From Streptomyces mesophilus (lineage in GTDB: Bacteria; Actinomycetota; Actinomycetes; Streptomycetales; Streptomycetaceae): a DNA stretch of 33,622 nucleotides. Each line of letters opens with the position of its first letter. Position 1 is the first letter of the stretch. The notes beneath the pieces are model-generated. The model was given only the letters and a program-made list of their open reading frames with translations, did not search any database and was not told the origin of the DNA. Below are positions 15,314 to 22,942 of the stretch, in pieces. Location: positions 1 through 33,622 of the forward strand of contig NZ_JAAKZW010000070.1 in NCBI RefSeq assembly GCF_011044995.1, in the 5' to 3' direction. A program made the position numbers and the translations under genes.

Positions 15314-16096
15314 TCAGTCCGCGTGATCCTGCAGTACGGCGAAGACGGCGCCCTGATTGTCCACGAGCGTCGCGATACGTCCGTACGGAATGTCGACGGG
15401 TGGGCTCTGCACCCGGCCACCGAGCCCCCGGGTGACACGGGCGGCCTCGTCGCAGTCGTCGACATTGAAGTAGACGAGGAAGTGCGCGGGCAGCTCGGCC
15501 GGCACCCCCTCGCCCATCAGCTCACGCCCGCCGACGGCCGTATCGGGGCCGGCCTCGGCGCCGGCAGGCGACCAGGTGCGGAAACCGTCGATCACGCCGT
15601 CCAGGTCGAAGCCCTCGAAGCGGAAGACGTCTTCGTAGAAGGCGTCGGCCCGCGCTGCGTCACGCACCTTCACCTCGGTCCAGCAGAAGGAGTCCGGCTC
15701 CCCGGCCTTCTCGAAGCCCTCGTGCGTACCGCCCTGCCAGAGCCCGAAGACCGCGCCCTCGGGATCGGCCGCGAGCGCCATGGTGCCGAACGGGCCGACG
15801 GGCATCGGCTCCGTCACCAGCCGGCCGCCCGCGTCCCTGATCTTCCGTGCGCTCGCGAAGGCGTCCGGGGTCGCGAAGTACACGTTCCACACCGTGGGCA
15901 TCCGCCCGTCCCGCTTGGGCGCGAGCGCGGCGACGGCCTTGCCCTCCTTGTACGCCTGCGCATAGCGCCCGTACTCGGGTCCGGCGCCCTCGTCGAAGGT
16001 CCAGCCGAAGAGCTCCCCGTAGAACCGCTTGCCGGCCTCGACATCGGGCAGCAGGGCGTCCGCCCAGCAGGGCACACCCTCGGTATACGCGGCCAC
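15314..16096 (-). CDS. Double-VOC-domain protein, candidate KbpA (AfsK-binding protein)
   Basis: 260 residues made of two VOC half-domains (about 5-120 and 132-255), of the type often annotated as hydroxylase or Cfp30B-like. The first has GVPCWADALLPDVEAGKRFY and DPEGAVFGLWQGG; the second has FCWTEVKVRDAARADAFYED and VDNQGAVFAVLQ. GTG 16096 is chosen over GTG 16117 because GGGAGGTG lies seven bases upstream. It lies directly upstream of afsK on the same strand, about 200 bases away. In S. coelicolor the AfsK inhibitor KbpA is, as I recall, a protein of about 250 residues encoded next to afsK, so this is the natural candidate. I am sure of the fold but only moderately of the KbpA identity. Confidence 0.75.
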   Translation of the reverse strand: MAAYTEGVPCWADALLPDVEAGKRFYGELFGWTFDEGAGPEYGRYAQAYKEGKAVAALAPKRDGRMPTVWNVYFATPDAFASARKIRDAGGRLVTEPMPVGPFGTMALAADPEGAVFGLWQGGTHEGFEKAGEPDSFCWTEVKVRDAARADAFYEDVFRFEGFDLDGVIDGFRTWSPAGAEAGPDTAVGGRELMGEGVPAELPAHFLVYFNVDDCDEAARVTRGLGGRVQSPPVDIPYGRIATLVDNQGAVFAVLQDHAD

Positions 16097-16329
16097 GGCC
16101 CCACCTCCCGGAGTCACGGGACCCTGTGGCGCCCGTCACAGCCAAGCTAGTGCCGTACCCGGCGTACCGCAGGAAAACGAATCGAACACTTGGCCAGTTC
16201 GCCGTCCGGGTCAGGCCCCCGGAGCGACCCCAAGATCTCCCATATACCCCGAGTCCCCCTAACTCCCCCGTATCTCTCCCGTCCCCATTTGCAGTCGGCC
16301 GAATCGCGCCCCGATCACCCCTCGGTAAG

Positions 16330-16344
16330 CTGACGGCATGACAG
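16330..16344. promoter_or_regulatory. Degenerate operator-like site over the TetR start codon
   Basis: CTGACGGCATGACAG keeps the left arm CTGACG exactly and four of six bases of the right arm (TGACAG against CGTCAG). It overlaps the ATG at 16338. It could allow weak autoregulation, but chance is not excluded. Confidence 0.35.
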
Positions 16345-16985
16345 GACAAGTGCGTACCGTCGACGGCCGTGTGGCCGGACGGCGCGGGCAGGCGACGCGT
16401 CAGAAGCTGCTCGACTGCCTCAGTGAGATGCTCAGTTCCTCGCCCTACCGTGACGTCAAGGTCATCGATGTGGCGCGGAAAGCGGGCACTTCGCCCGCGA
16501 CCTTCTACCAGTACTTCCCCGATGTCGAAGGCGCCGTCCTGGAGATCGCGGAGCAAATGGCCACGGAGGGCGCCGGGTTGACCGATGTGCTCGCCGAACG
16601 CTCCTGGGTGGGCAAGGCCGGCTGGGGGACTTCGCAGGAACTTGTCGACGGTTTCCTGGAGTTCTGGCGCAAGAACGACGCGATCATGCGCGTCGTGGAC
16701 CTCGGCTCGGCCGAGGGCGACAAGCGCTTCTACAAAATCCGTATGAAGATCCTGAATTCGGTGACCAATTCCCTTACCGACACGGTCAAGGACCTTCAGG
16801 ACAAGGGCAAGGTCGACAAGGACGTCAACGCCGCGGCGATGGCCGGCTCCCTCGTCGCGATGCTCGCGGCGGTCGCCTCGCACCAGAAGGGTTTCTCGAC
16901 CTGGGGTGTGAAGCAGGCCGAACTGAAGCCGAATCTCGCGCTGTTGGTGCATCTGGGCATCACCGGCAAAAAGCCGATGAAGTAG
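16338..16985 (+). CDS. TetR-family transcriptional regulator
   Basis: A 215-residue TetR repressor. The N-terminal helix-turn-helix (about 15-65) is clear: TRQKLLDCLSEMLSSSPYRD, VIDVARKAGTSPATFYQYFP. The rest is the all-helical ligand and dimer domain, with a Lys-rich C-terminus. The helix-turn-helix style is EthR-like. It is divergent from the double-VOC gene across about 240 bases and convergent with the acyl-CoA dehydrogenase operon, from which a strong terminator separates it. It is the only obvious repressor gene amid seven copies of a TetR-like palindrome placed before lipid/CoA genes, so it is the leading candidate for that regulon. The link is inference. It could instead serve the neighbouring afsK region. 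Confidence 0.9.
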   Translation: MTGQVRTVDGRVAGRRGQATRQKLLDCLSEMLSSSPYRDVKVIDVARKAGTSPATFYQYFPDVEGAVLEIAEQMATEGAGLTDVLAERSWVGKAGWGTSQELVDGFLEFWRKNDAIMRVVDLGSAEGDKRFYKIRMKILNSVTNSLTDTVKDLQDKGKVDKDVNAAAMAGSLVAMLAAVASHQKGFSTWGVKQAELKPNLALLVHLGITGKKPMK

Positions 16986-17007
16986 CCTTTCGCACCCTTC
17001 CTGTCAT

Positions 17008-17056
17008 ACGGGCGGCGGTCACCCTCCGGGCGAGGGTGACCGCCGCCTGTTTCTTA
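17008..17056. terminator. Bidirectional terminator between TetR and nitroreductase-like genes
   Basis: A 19-bp arm (17008-17026) pairs with 17032-17050, with one G-T pair, around a 5-base loop CGGGC; TTTCTT follows. It lies between two convergent genes and is the strongest stem-loop in the window. Confidence 0.88.
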
Positions 17057-17073
17057 CTGCTCCCGTGGACGCC

Positions 17074-17559
17074 TCACTGCTCCCGTGTGCGCCGCTCGAG
17101 GCGGAAAAGCCGTATCTCCCGGTCCACCCGCTGCTGATAAGTGGCGTACGGCGGCCAGAACTTGAGGCACTTCTCCCACACCGCGGCCCGCTCGTCGCCT
17201 TCGAGCAGCCGGGCCGTGACGTCGATGTCCGTGCCCTTCCAGCTGATCTCCGCGTCGGGGTTCTTCAGCAGGTTCACCGTCCATACGGGATGTCCGGGGC
17301 GGCCGAAGTTGGAGCCGACGAGCACCCAGGTGCCGTTGTCCTCCTCGGGCATGCACGCCAGTGGAGTACGGCGCGCAATCCCGCTCTTCGCGCCCTTCAC
17401 CGTGAGGATGACCCCCGGCAGCATCTGCGCGCTGAGCATCACCTTGCCGCGCGTGAGCTTGTGCACGGCCCGGTCCATCGCCGGTACGAAATGCGGACCG
17501 ACCTTCATGAACAGTCTGCTCGACGACACCTTCTGCATGAGCTTGACTCCGGGCGGCAT
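17074..17559 (-). CDS. Deazaflavin (F420)-dependent nitroreductase-family protein (Ddn-like)
   Basis: A 161-residue split-barrel protein of the DUF385/Ddn group. Diagnostic text is LPGVILTVKGAKSGIARRTPLACMPEEDNGTWVLVGSNFGRPGHPVWTVNLLKNPDAEI, in which the KSG-x-x-R-x-TPL segment binds the F420 phosphates and tail. Members reduce or oxidise quinones, nitro compounds or enones with F420. ATG 17559 shares one base with the acyl-CoA dehydrogenase stop (TGATG), so the two genes are coupled and under the operator at 18794-18808. With the oxidoreductase at 8-949 it is the second F420-type enzyme in the putative regulon. The substrate is unknown. Confidence 0.87.
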   Translation of the reverse strand: MPPGVKLMQKVSSSRLFMKVGPHFVPAMDRAVHKLTRGKVMLSAQMLPGVILTVKGAKSGIARRTPLACMPEEDNGTWVLVGSNFGRPGHPVWTVNLLKNPDAEISWKGTDIDVTARLLEGDERAAVWEKCLKFWPPYATYQQRVDREIRLFRLERRTREQ

Positions 17560-18752
17560 CAGACCGCGACCTCCTCGGCGACGAACAGACCGGCGTGGTC
17601 GGCCGCATGAGCGCGCAGCCGGTGCACGGGACCGAAGAGCAGTTCGTCGCTCGCGGCCCGCTTGAAGTACAGATGCGCCTCGTGCTCCCAGGTGAAACCG
17701 ATCCCGCCGTGCAGCTGGATCGCCTCCCCCGATGCGGTCCGCAGCGCGTCGAGCGCCTGCGCGAGGGCGAGTCCGCCCACCCGTTCGCCGTCGTCGCGCG
17801 CGGCGGCCCAGGCCGCGTAGTAGGCCGCCGACCGCGCGGCCTGCACGGCCACGTACACATCCGCGAGCCGGTGCTTCACGGCCTGGAACGAGCCGATCGC
17901 CCGCCCGAACTGCTCGCGCTGCTTGGCGTATTCGACGGTCCGCTCGAGAGCGCGGTCCGCGGCCCCCACGGCCTCCGCGGCGAGCACGGCGGCTGCGGCG
18001 TTCCCGGTCGCGGCGAGCGCCTCGGCGACCACCGCGGCATCGTCGGGGCCTAGCAACTCGGCGGCGGCGTCCCGCAGTTCGATCCTCGCCTGCGGCCGCG
18101 TCTCGTCCAGTGTCGTCTGCCGTACGCGGACGACGCCCTCACTCTGTGCCCGTACGAGGAAAAGGAGCGTACGGGAGCGGGCGAAGCCGCCCGTGTGCGC
18201 GGCGACGAGCAGCAGATCGGCGGTGTGCCCGTCGAGGACCTGCTCGGCCTGCCCGTACAGCCGCCAGCCGTCCTCGCCGCAGCGCGCCTGCACCCCGCCC
18301 GCGCGCCCGCCGCCCGCCCAGTCCCCTTGGTTGGTGCCGGCGAGACCGAGCGCGGTCGCGAGCGCGGCGCCCGGCACGGCGAGCGCGGCGGTCAGCGCGC
18401 CCTCGGCGATCTTCGGCAGCAGCTCGCGCCGCTGCTCCTCGCTGCCGAGCCGGCGGATCAGGGGCAGCGCGAGCGCGGCCGTGGACAGCAGCGGGGACGG
18501 CAGCAGCACACGTCCCGTCTCCTCGCAGGCGAGGGCGAGTTCGGTGGTCGTGCAGCCCACCCCGCCGTGCTCCTCGTCGAGGGCGAGGCCGGGCAGGCCC
18601 AGCTGGGCGGCGAGGGTGCGCCACAGTTCGTCGTCGTGACCGGCGGGGGTGCGCGCCGCCGCCTTGACCTCGTCGGGGCCTGCGCGCTTGGCCATGAGCT
18701 CGCGCAGCGTACGGCGGATTTCGTCCTGCTCGGCAGTGAACGCGGCGTCCAT
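17559..18752 (-). CDS. Acyl-CoA dehydrogenase
   Basis: A 397-residue FAD-dependent acyl-CoA dehydrogenase: N-terminal helical domain (DAAFTAEQDEIRRTLREL), middle beta domain, and C-terminal helices including AIGSFQAVKHRLADVYV and LHGGIGFTWEHEAHLYFKRA. The GFTWEH segment is typical of the FadE/ChsE group, which often works as alpha/beta heterotetramers on bulky CoA thioesters such as steroid side chains. Only this one subunit is encoded in the window, so either it is homomeric or a partner lies elsewhere. It should introduce an alpha,beta double bond into an acyl-CoA. It is first in an operon with the Ddn-like gene, and the operator lies 42 bases upstream. Confidence 0.9.
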   Translation of the reverse strand: MDAAFTAEQDEIRRTLRELMAKRAGPDEVKAAARTPAGHDDELWRTLAAQLGLPGLALDEEHGGVGCTTTELALACEETGRVLLPSPLLSTAALALPLIRRLGSEEQRRELLPKIAEGALTAALAVPGAALATALGLAGTNQGDWAGGGRAGGVQARCGEDGWRLYGQAEQVLDGHTADLLLVAAHTGGFARSRTLLFLVRAQSEGVVRVRQTTLDETRPQARIELRDAAAELLGPDDAAVVAEALAATGNAAAAVLAAEAVGAADRALERTVEYAKQREQFGRAIGSFQAVKHRLADVYVAVQAARSAAYYAAWAAARDDGERVGGLALAQALDALRTASGEAIQLHGGIGFTWEHEAHLYFKRAASDELLFGPVHRLRAHAADHAGLFVAEEVAV

Positions 18753-18793
18753 GAGCGGGCTCCTCCCCCGGGTCCCCTCTGGCGGCCCCGGAT

Positions 18794-18808
18794 CTGACGG
18801 CGCGTCAT
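18794..18808. promoter_or_regulatory. Palindromic operator (site 5), acyl-CoA dehydrogenase promoter
   Basis: CTGACGGCGCGTCAT matches CTGACG-N3-CGTCAG at 11 of 12 arm positions. It lies 42 bases upstream of the acyl-CoA dehydrogenase ATG at 18752. Confidence 0.75.
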
Positions 18809-18878
18809 GTTAGGACTTGCGCGGCCAGATGCACAGGGGTGGAGGGCGCTTTGTCGACTCCGGTCCGCGCCCGCGCCC

Positions 18879-19250
18879 TCAGCAGATCCGCCCGGGCTCC
18901 TTCGCGGTGGCCCTCAACAGGTCCCTGACCAGGTCGTAGTCCACCTTGGCGGCGCTGCGGAAACGCAGGCACCCCTTGCCCATGTTCTGCCCTTCGAGCC
19001 TGGCCGCGAAGGCTTCGCGCACGTCGGGGCGCATCAGATAGAAGGAGATGTACTGCTTCTGGCTGGCGAGCCCGATCTCCTGCCCGCCGCCCGCGCGTAC
19101 GTAGCCCGGCATCCCGTACGCCATGACCTCCTCGAACCCCGCGAGCTCGGCGCGGCACAGCTCCCGCAGCCGCGTCATCGCCGCGCGTCGGCTGTCGTCC
19201 TCGATCTCCCCGAGGTAGGCGTCCACGTCCCGGGCGTCGCTCTGCACCAT
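18879..19250 (-). CDS. DUF1801 family protein (YdhG-like)
   Basis: 123 residues with the DUF1801 pattern: DVDAYLGEIEDDSRRAAMTRLRELC, then FEEVMAYGMPGYVR (the conserved YGMPxY turn), then QKQYISFYLMRPDVREAF and MGKGCLRFRSAAKVDYDLVRDLL. These small cytosolic proteins are structurally related to frataxin-like folds and some are described as iron chaperones; the function is mostly unknown. ATG 19250 is the start where homology begins; the longer frame would run into the divergent BrkB gene. No link to the lipid genes is evident, and it lacks the palindrome. Confidence 0.82.
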   Translation of the reverse strand: MVQSDARDVDAYLGEIEDDSRRAAMTRLRELCRAELAGFEEVMAYGMPGYVRAGGGQEIGLASQKQYISFYLMRPDVREAFAARLEGQNMGKGCLRFRSAAKVDYDLVRDLLRATAKEPGRIC

Positions 19251-19302
19251 GGTCCGAGCATCCCCGGTGGTTGGCCGGCGCTCAACCGGATACTCGCGCG
19301 GC

Positions 19303-20355
19303 ATGACATCGACGGGGAAGCGGCGCGAGCCGGACGGACCGGCAGAGGAGCGCGGGCCGGAGGGGCCTGTGGAACGGACCGGGCCGGACGCGGAGGTGGA
19401 GCGGCGGGCGCCGGACACTCCGGCGGGGCTGCCCAAGGGTTCCTGGTGGCGGGTGGTCAAAGGCACCGCGAAGGAGTTCCAGAAGGACGAGCTGGCCGAC
19501 CGGGCCGCGGCGCTGACGTACTACGGGATCCTGGCGCTGTTCCCGGCGCTGCTCGCGCTGATCTCCCTGCTCGGGGTCCTCGGGAAGTCCGCGTCGCAGG
19601 AAGTCCTCGACAACATCCAAAAGCTCGCTCCGGGTGCGGTGCGGGACATTCTGAGCACCGCGGTGGAGCAGTTGCAGGGCAAGTCAGGGATCGGCTCGCT
19701 GATGGCGATCGTGGGTCTGCTGCTCGCCGTGTGGTCGGCCTCCGGCTATGTGGCCGGGTTCATCAGGAGCGCCAACGCGGTCTACGACATGCCGGAGGGC
19801 CGCCCCCTGTGGAAGGTGCTGCCCGTCCGCGTCGGCGTGACCGTGGTCCTGATGGTGCTCACGGTGGCCAGTGCGGTGATCGTCGTGTTCACCGGCGGAC
19901 TGGCCGAGCAGGTCGGCGGCGCGCTGGGCCTGGGGGACGAGGCTCTGACGGTGTGGTCGATCGCGAAGTGGCCCGTCCTCGTGATCATGGTGATGATCAT
20001 GATCGCGATCCTCTACTGGGCGACGCCCAACGCGAAGGTGCGCGGGTTCCGCTGGATCACGCCGGGCAGTCTGCTGGCGCTGGCGATCTGGATGCTCGCG
20101 TCGGCCGGGTTCGCGCTCTACGTGGCGAACTTCGCCTCGTACAACAAGACGTACGGCACGTTCGCCGGCGTGATCATTTTCCTGGTCTGGCTGTGGATCA
20201 CGAACCTGGCGATCCTGCTCGGCCTGGAGTGGGATGCGGAAATGGCCCGCCAGCGCGCCGTCGCGGGAGGCCATCGGGCCGACGACGAGCCCTACGTCCA
20301 GCCGCGCGACACCCGGGCATGGGACGAGGAGGACCGCCGCCGCCTCGAGAGCTGA
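19303..20355 (+). CDS. YihY/virulence factor BrkB family membrane protein
   Basis: 350 residues. A charged N-terminal tail (about 1-45) rich in Glu, Pro and Arg precedes the family signature WWRVVKGTAKEFQKDELADRAAALTYYGILALFPALLALISLLG. Six membrane segments follow, with the conserved WITPGSLLALAIWMLASAGFALYVANFASYNKTYGTFAGVIIFLVWLWITNLAILLG block near 265-320. The family was once called ribonuclease BN in error; its transport or structural role is unsettled. ATG 19303 is preferred to 19249. The last codons and stop lie in a 32-bp tandem duplication. DUF4235 follows after 85 bases on the same strand. Confidence 0.88.
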   Translation: MTSTGKRREPDGPAEERGPEGPVERTGPDAEVERRAPDTPAGLPKGSWWRVVKGTAKEFQKDELADRAAALTYYGILALFPALLALISLLGVLGKSASQEVLDNIQKLAPGAVRDILSTAVEQLQGKSGIGSLMAIVGLLLAVWSASGYVAGFIRSANAVYDMPEGRPLWKVLPVRVGVTVVLMVLTVASAVIVVFTGGLAEQVGGALGLGDEALTVWSIAKWPVLVIMVMIMIAILYWATPNAKVRGFRWITPGSLLALAIWMLASAGFALYVANFASYNKTYGTFAGVIIFLVWLWITNLAILLGLEWDAEMARQRAVAGGHRADDEPYVQPRDTRAWDEEDRRRLES

Positions 20356-20394
20356 CAGACCGGAACACCCCCCGCCTCGAGAGCCGACAGACCG
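20341..20394. repeat. 32-bp-period duplication spanning the BrkB stop codon
   Basis: CGCCTCGAGAGC followed by TGACAGACCG at 20341-20362 recurs with one change at 20373-20394. The first copy holds the BrkB stop TGA; the second has CGA at that place. Confidence 0.82.
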
Positions 20395-20440
20395 AAAGAC
20401 ACGGACGACCGACATCGACACCCGCCCCCTGGAGACGCCG

Positions 20441-20707
20441 ATGAAAGCCTCGAAAATCGTCTACAAGCCGGTCGGCATGGCCCTGGGTGCCCTGAGCGGC
20501 GTCCTGGCCGGCGCCGTTTTCAAGGAAGTCTGGAAACGCGTCGCGAACGAGGAGGACGCCCCGGACGCCACCGATGAACACCGCAGCTGGCGCGAGGTCC
20601 TCACGGCGGCCGTGCTGCAGGGCGCGATCTTCGCCGGCGTCAAGGCGGCCGTCGACCGCGGCGGCGCCACCGCCACCCGCCGCCTGACCGGCGTCTGGCC
20701 CGGCTGA
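20441..20707 (+). CDS. DUF4235 family small membrane protein
   Basis: 88 residues, the usual length for DUF4235, common in actinobacteria. The pattern is clear: KIVYKPVGMALGALSGVLAGAVFKEVWKRV at the start, a short acidic middle (NEEDAPDATDEHRSWREVL), and AAVLQGAIFAGVKAAVDRGGATATRRLTG at the end. Two weakly hydrophobic Gly/Ala-rich helices suggest membrane association; the function is unknown. GGAG precedes the ATG. It probably shares a transcript with the BrkB gene. The TGA stop lies in a 20-bp duplication (20684-20723). Confidence 0.85.
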   Translation: MKASKIVYKPVGMALGALSGVLAGAVFKEVWKRVANEEDAPDATDEHRSWREVLTAAVLQGAIFAGVKAAVDRGGATATRRLTGVWPG

Positions 20708-20723
20708 CCGGCGTCCGGCCCGG
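20684..20723. repeat. 20-bp tandem duplication spanning the DUF4235 stop codon
   Basis: Units 20684-20703 and 20704-20723 (CTGACCGGCGTCTGGCCCGG and a one-base variant) are contiguous, and a third copy begins (CTGACC). The stop TGA at 20705-20707 is in the second unit. In the first unit the same triplet is out of frame. Confidence 0.82.
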
Positions 20724-20815
20724 CTGACCTCCACTCCGGCGTCCACTTCGGCGTCCACTCCGACGTCCCACCCGGCCTCCGCCCTGGTCTCCAACCCCTG
20801 CCCCGCCCACCGAAT

Positions 20816-20830
20816 CTGATGTACCGTCAG
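20816..20830. promoter_or_regulatory. Palindromic operator (site 6), second thiolase promoter
   Basis: CTGATGTACCGTCAG has one arm deviation but extends outward to AATCTGA/TCAGATT, giving a nearly perfect 21-bp palindrome (20813-20833). It ends four bases before the ATG at 20835. A TACCGT hexamer at 20822-20827 would suit a -10 element for a leaderless transcript starting at that ATG, so repressor and polymerase would compete directly. Confidence 0.78.
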
Positions 20831-20834
20831 ATTC

Positions 20835-22016
20835 ATGTCCACCGTCATAACCAGCGCCCCCCGGCGCAAAGTAGCCGTGGCCGGAATCGCCCTCTCCGAC
20901 TGCGGCAAGGTCGACGACGCGACCCCCTACGCCCTGCACGCCCAGGCCGCCCGCAGAGCCCTGAAGGACTCCGGGCTCGACAAGGGCGTCATCGACGGCT
21001 TCGCCTCGGCAGGGCTCGGGATCCTCGCCCCCGTGGAGGTGGCCGAGTACCTGGGGCTCAAGCCCACCTGGGTCGACTCCACCTCGGTGGGCGGCTCCAC
21101 CTGGGAGGTGATGGCCGCCCACGCCGCCGACGCCATCGCCGCCGGCCACGCCAACGCGGTCCTCCTCGTCTACGGCTCCACCGCCCGCGCCGACATCAAG
21201 GCCCGGCGCCGCACCTCGAACCTCTCCTTCGGGGCCCGCGGACCCCTCCAGTTCGAGGTCCCGTACGGCCACACCCTCATCTCGAAGTACGCGATGGCCG
21301 CGCGCCGCCATATGCACGAGTACGGCACGACGCTCGAGCAACTCGCCGAGGTCGCCGTACAGGCCCGGGCGAACGCCGCGGCCAACCCGGACGCGATGTT
21401 CCGCGACCCGATCACGGTGGACGACGTCCTCGACGGCCCGATGATCGCGGACCCGTTCACGAAGCTGCACTGCTGCATACGGTCCGACGGCGGGGCGGCC
21501 GTGCTCCTGGTCGCCGAGGAGTACGTGGCCGACTGCGCGAAGGACCCGGTCTGGGTGCTCGGGGCGGGCGAGCACATCTCGCACACCACGATGTCCGAGT
21601 GGGAGGACTTCACCGTCTCGCCCGCGGCCGTCAGCGGAAAGCTCGCCTTCGAACGGGCCGGCGTCACCCCGGCCGACATCGACATCGCCGAGATCTACGA
21701 CGCCTTCACGTATATGACGCTCGTGACCCTCGAAGACCTCGGCTTCTGCGCGAAGGGCGAGGGCGGCGCGTTCGTCGAGAAGGGGCGGCTCACCCTCACC
21801 GGGGACCTGCCCGTGAACACGGATGGTGGCGGGCTCTCCGCCCAGCACCCGGGCATGCGCGGACTGTTCCTGCTGGTCGAGGCGGTACGGCAGCTGCGCG
21901 GCGAGGCCGGCGAGGGCCAGGTCCGCAAGGCCGGCGGCCGGCTGCCCGAGCTGGCGGTGGCGTCGGGGACCGGCGGCTGGTTCTGCTCGTCGGGGACGGT
22001 GGTGCTCGGGCGCTGA
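20835..22016 (+). CDS. Thiolase-like lipid-transfer protein (second copy, Ltp family)
   Basis: A 393-residue paralogue of the protein at 8892-10046. It has KVAVAGIALSDCGKV at the start, MHEYGTTLEQLAEVAVQARANAAANPDAMF in the middle, and IYDAFTYMTLVTLEDLGFC near 291-309, followed by NTDGGGLSAQHPGMRG. The nucleophile region reads SVGGSTWEVMAAHAA and has no cysteine, unlike the first copy. Loss of that cysteine is expected for Ltp2-type retro-aldolases, which act with a DUF35 partner; the DUF35 gene at 24323-24751 is the nearest free candidate. ATG 20835 has no room for a ribosome-binding site because the operator ends four bases before it, which points to a leaderless mRNA. The later GTG would cut off the first beta strand. 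Confidence 0.85.
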   Translation: MSTVITSAPRRKVAVAGIALSDCGKVDDATPYALHAQAARRALKDSGLDKGVIDGFASAGLGILAPVEVAEYLGLKPTWVDSTSVGGSTWEVMAAHAADAIAAGHANAVLLVYGSTARADIKARRRTSNLSFGARGPLQFEVPYGHTLISKYAMAARRHMHEYGTTLEQLAEVAVQARANAAANPDAMFRDPITVDDVLDGPMIADPFTKLHCCIRSDGGAAVLLVAEEYVADCAKDPVWVLGAGEHISHTTMSEWEDFTVSPAAVSGKLAFERAGVTPADIDIAEIYDAFTYMTLVTLEDLGFCAKGEGGAFVEKGRLTLTGDLPVNTDGGGLSAQHPGMRGLFLLVEAVRQLRGEAGEGQVRKAGGRLPELAVASGTGGWFCSSGTVVLGR

Positions 22017-22066
22017 GCTCGGGAGCGGTGGTCGGGCGCTGAGCTCGGGAGCGGTGGTCGGGCGCT
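22015..22066. repeat. 26-bp tandem duplication at the second thiolase stop codon
   Basis: Units 22015-22040 and 22041-22066 are identical over 26 bases (starting GAGCTCGGGAGC), and the preceding coding sequence resembles a third copy. The thiolase TGA at 22014-22016 recurs in each unit. Confidence 0.85.
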
Positions 22067-22109
22067 GAGCCGTTCGGGTCAGGGCTCGGCGAGGGGACAG
22101 CACTCGGGC

Positions 22110-22140
22110 GGGGGCCGACGGTACGAAACCGTCGGCCCCC
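22110..22140. terminator. Terminator hairpin between the second thiolase and the secreted protein
   Basis: GGGGGCCGACGGT (22110-22122) pairs perfectly with ACCGTCGGCCCCC (22128-22140) around the loop ACGAA. It sits between two convergent genes and can serve both. Confidence 0.87.
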
Positions 22141-22198
22141 GCCCGTATCGCCGCGTCAGCCTCAGGGATCAGCCCGAGCGGGCGTCAGCCCCGAGCGA

Positions 22199-22726
22199 TC
22201 AGCCGAAGAACGGAATCTTGAACTCGGGGAGCTTCGTCCCGGTCGGCAGCTTGATGCTGGACGGGTCGAGCGGCTTGGCGACGAGCTTGATCGCGGCGTC
22301 CAGGCTGAGCGCGCTCACGATGTTGGCCACCGCGGTGTTCACCAGGGAGATCGAGGCCAGGACCTTGTCCGTGTCCTTCTTCTCGATGGCGTCGACCAGG
22401 GCGCTCGCCTGGACGGCGAGACCCGCCATCGCCGCTTCCAGCTGCGGGACGTCCTCAGGCGCGGGCGCCGAGGCGAGCTCGCGGTCGAAGGCCGCACGGT
22501 AGGCGGCGGTGTCGACCGGGCCCTGCCCGGCGGCGGTGACCAGCTCGTCCGCGGTGGTGAGCACCGCGCGCAGCATGTCCTCGTACGCGGCCTGGTGGTC
22601 GGCCGGAACGGCGGCACGCACCGGCGCCTGGGCGACGGCGGCGTAGGAGGCACCCGCGGTACCGAGGACGACGGCGCCGGCGAGCACCGCGCCGATGAGG
22701 GCGCGGGCGGTGGTGTGCTTGTGCAT
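22199..22726 (-). CDS. Secreted helical protein of unknown function
   Basis: 175 residues. A Sec signal peptide is clear: MHKHTTARALIGAVLAGAVVLGTAGASYAA, with a likely cut after the ASYA region. The mature part is mostly Ala-rich amphipathic helix (DHQAAYEDMLRAVLTTADELVTA, QLEAAMAGLAVQASALVDAIEKKD) and ends with LPTGTKLPEFKIPFFG. I do not recognise a family with confidence; small secreted helical proteins of this kind are frequent in Streptomyces. ATG 22726 is supported by the signal peptide. It is convergent with the second thiolase and divergent from the PPOX-family gene. Confidence 0.8.
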   Translation of the reverse strand: MHKHTTARALIGAVLAGAVVLGTAGASYAAVAQAPVRAAVPADHQAAYEDMLRAVLTTADELVTAAGQGPVDTAAYRAAFDRELASAPAPEDVPQLEAAMAGLAVQASALVDAIEKKDTDKVLASISLVNTAVANIVSALSLDAAIKLVAKPLDPSSIKLPTGTKLPEFKIPFFG

Positions 22727-22942
22727 GAGGGGGGTCCCTTCCGGGGTTCTTGGTCGAGCGGGTTGGGGGAACGGGCCGGCCCTGACCACAGCCTGTGACC
22801 CTCCATGACGCTCCGCAACCGCACTGGTCCGAACAGGAGTGCCCGGCCCCGGTCGGAGCCCGTCGGAACACCGGCGCCCCGGCAGACGTTGTTCCGTGTG
22901 CCGGACCCGAAGACGTGACCGCAACAGAGGGAGTCGTTTGTC

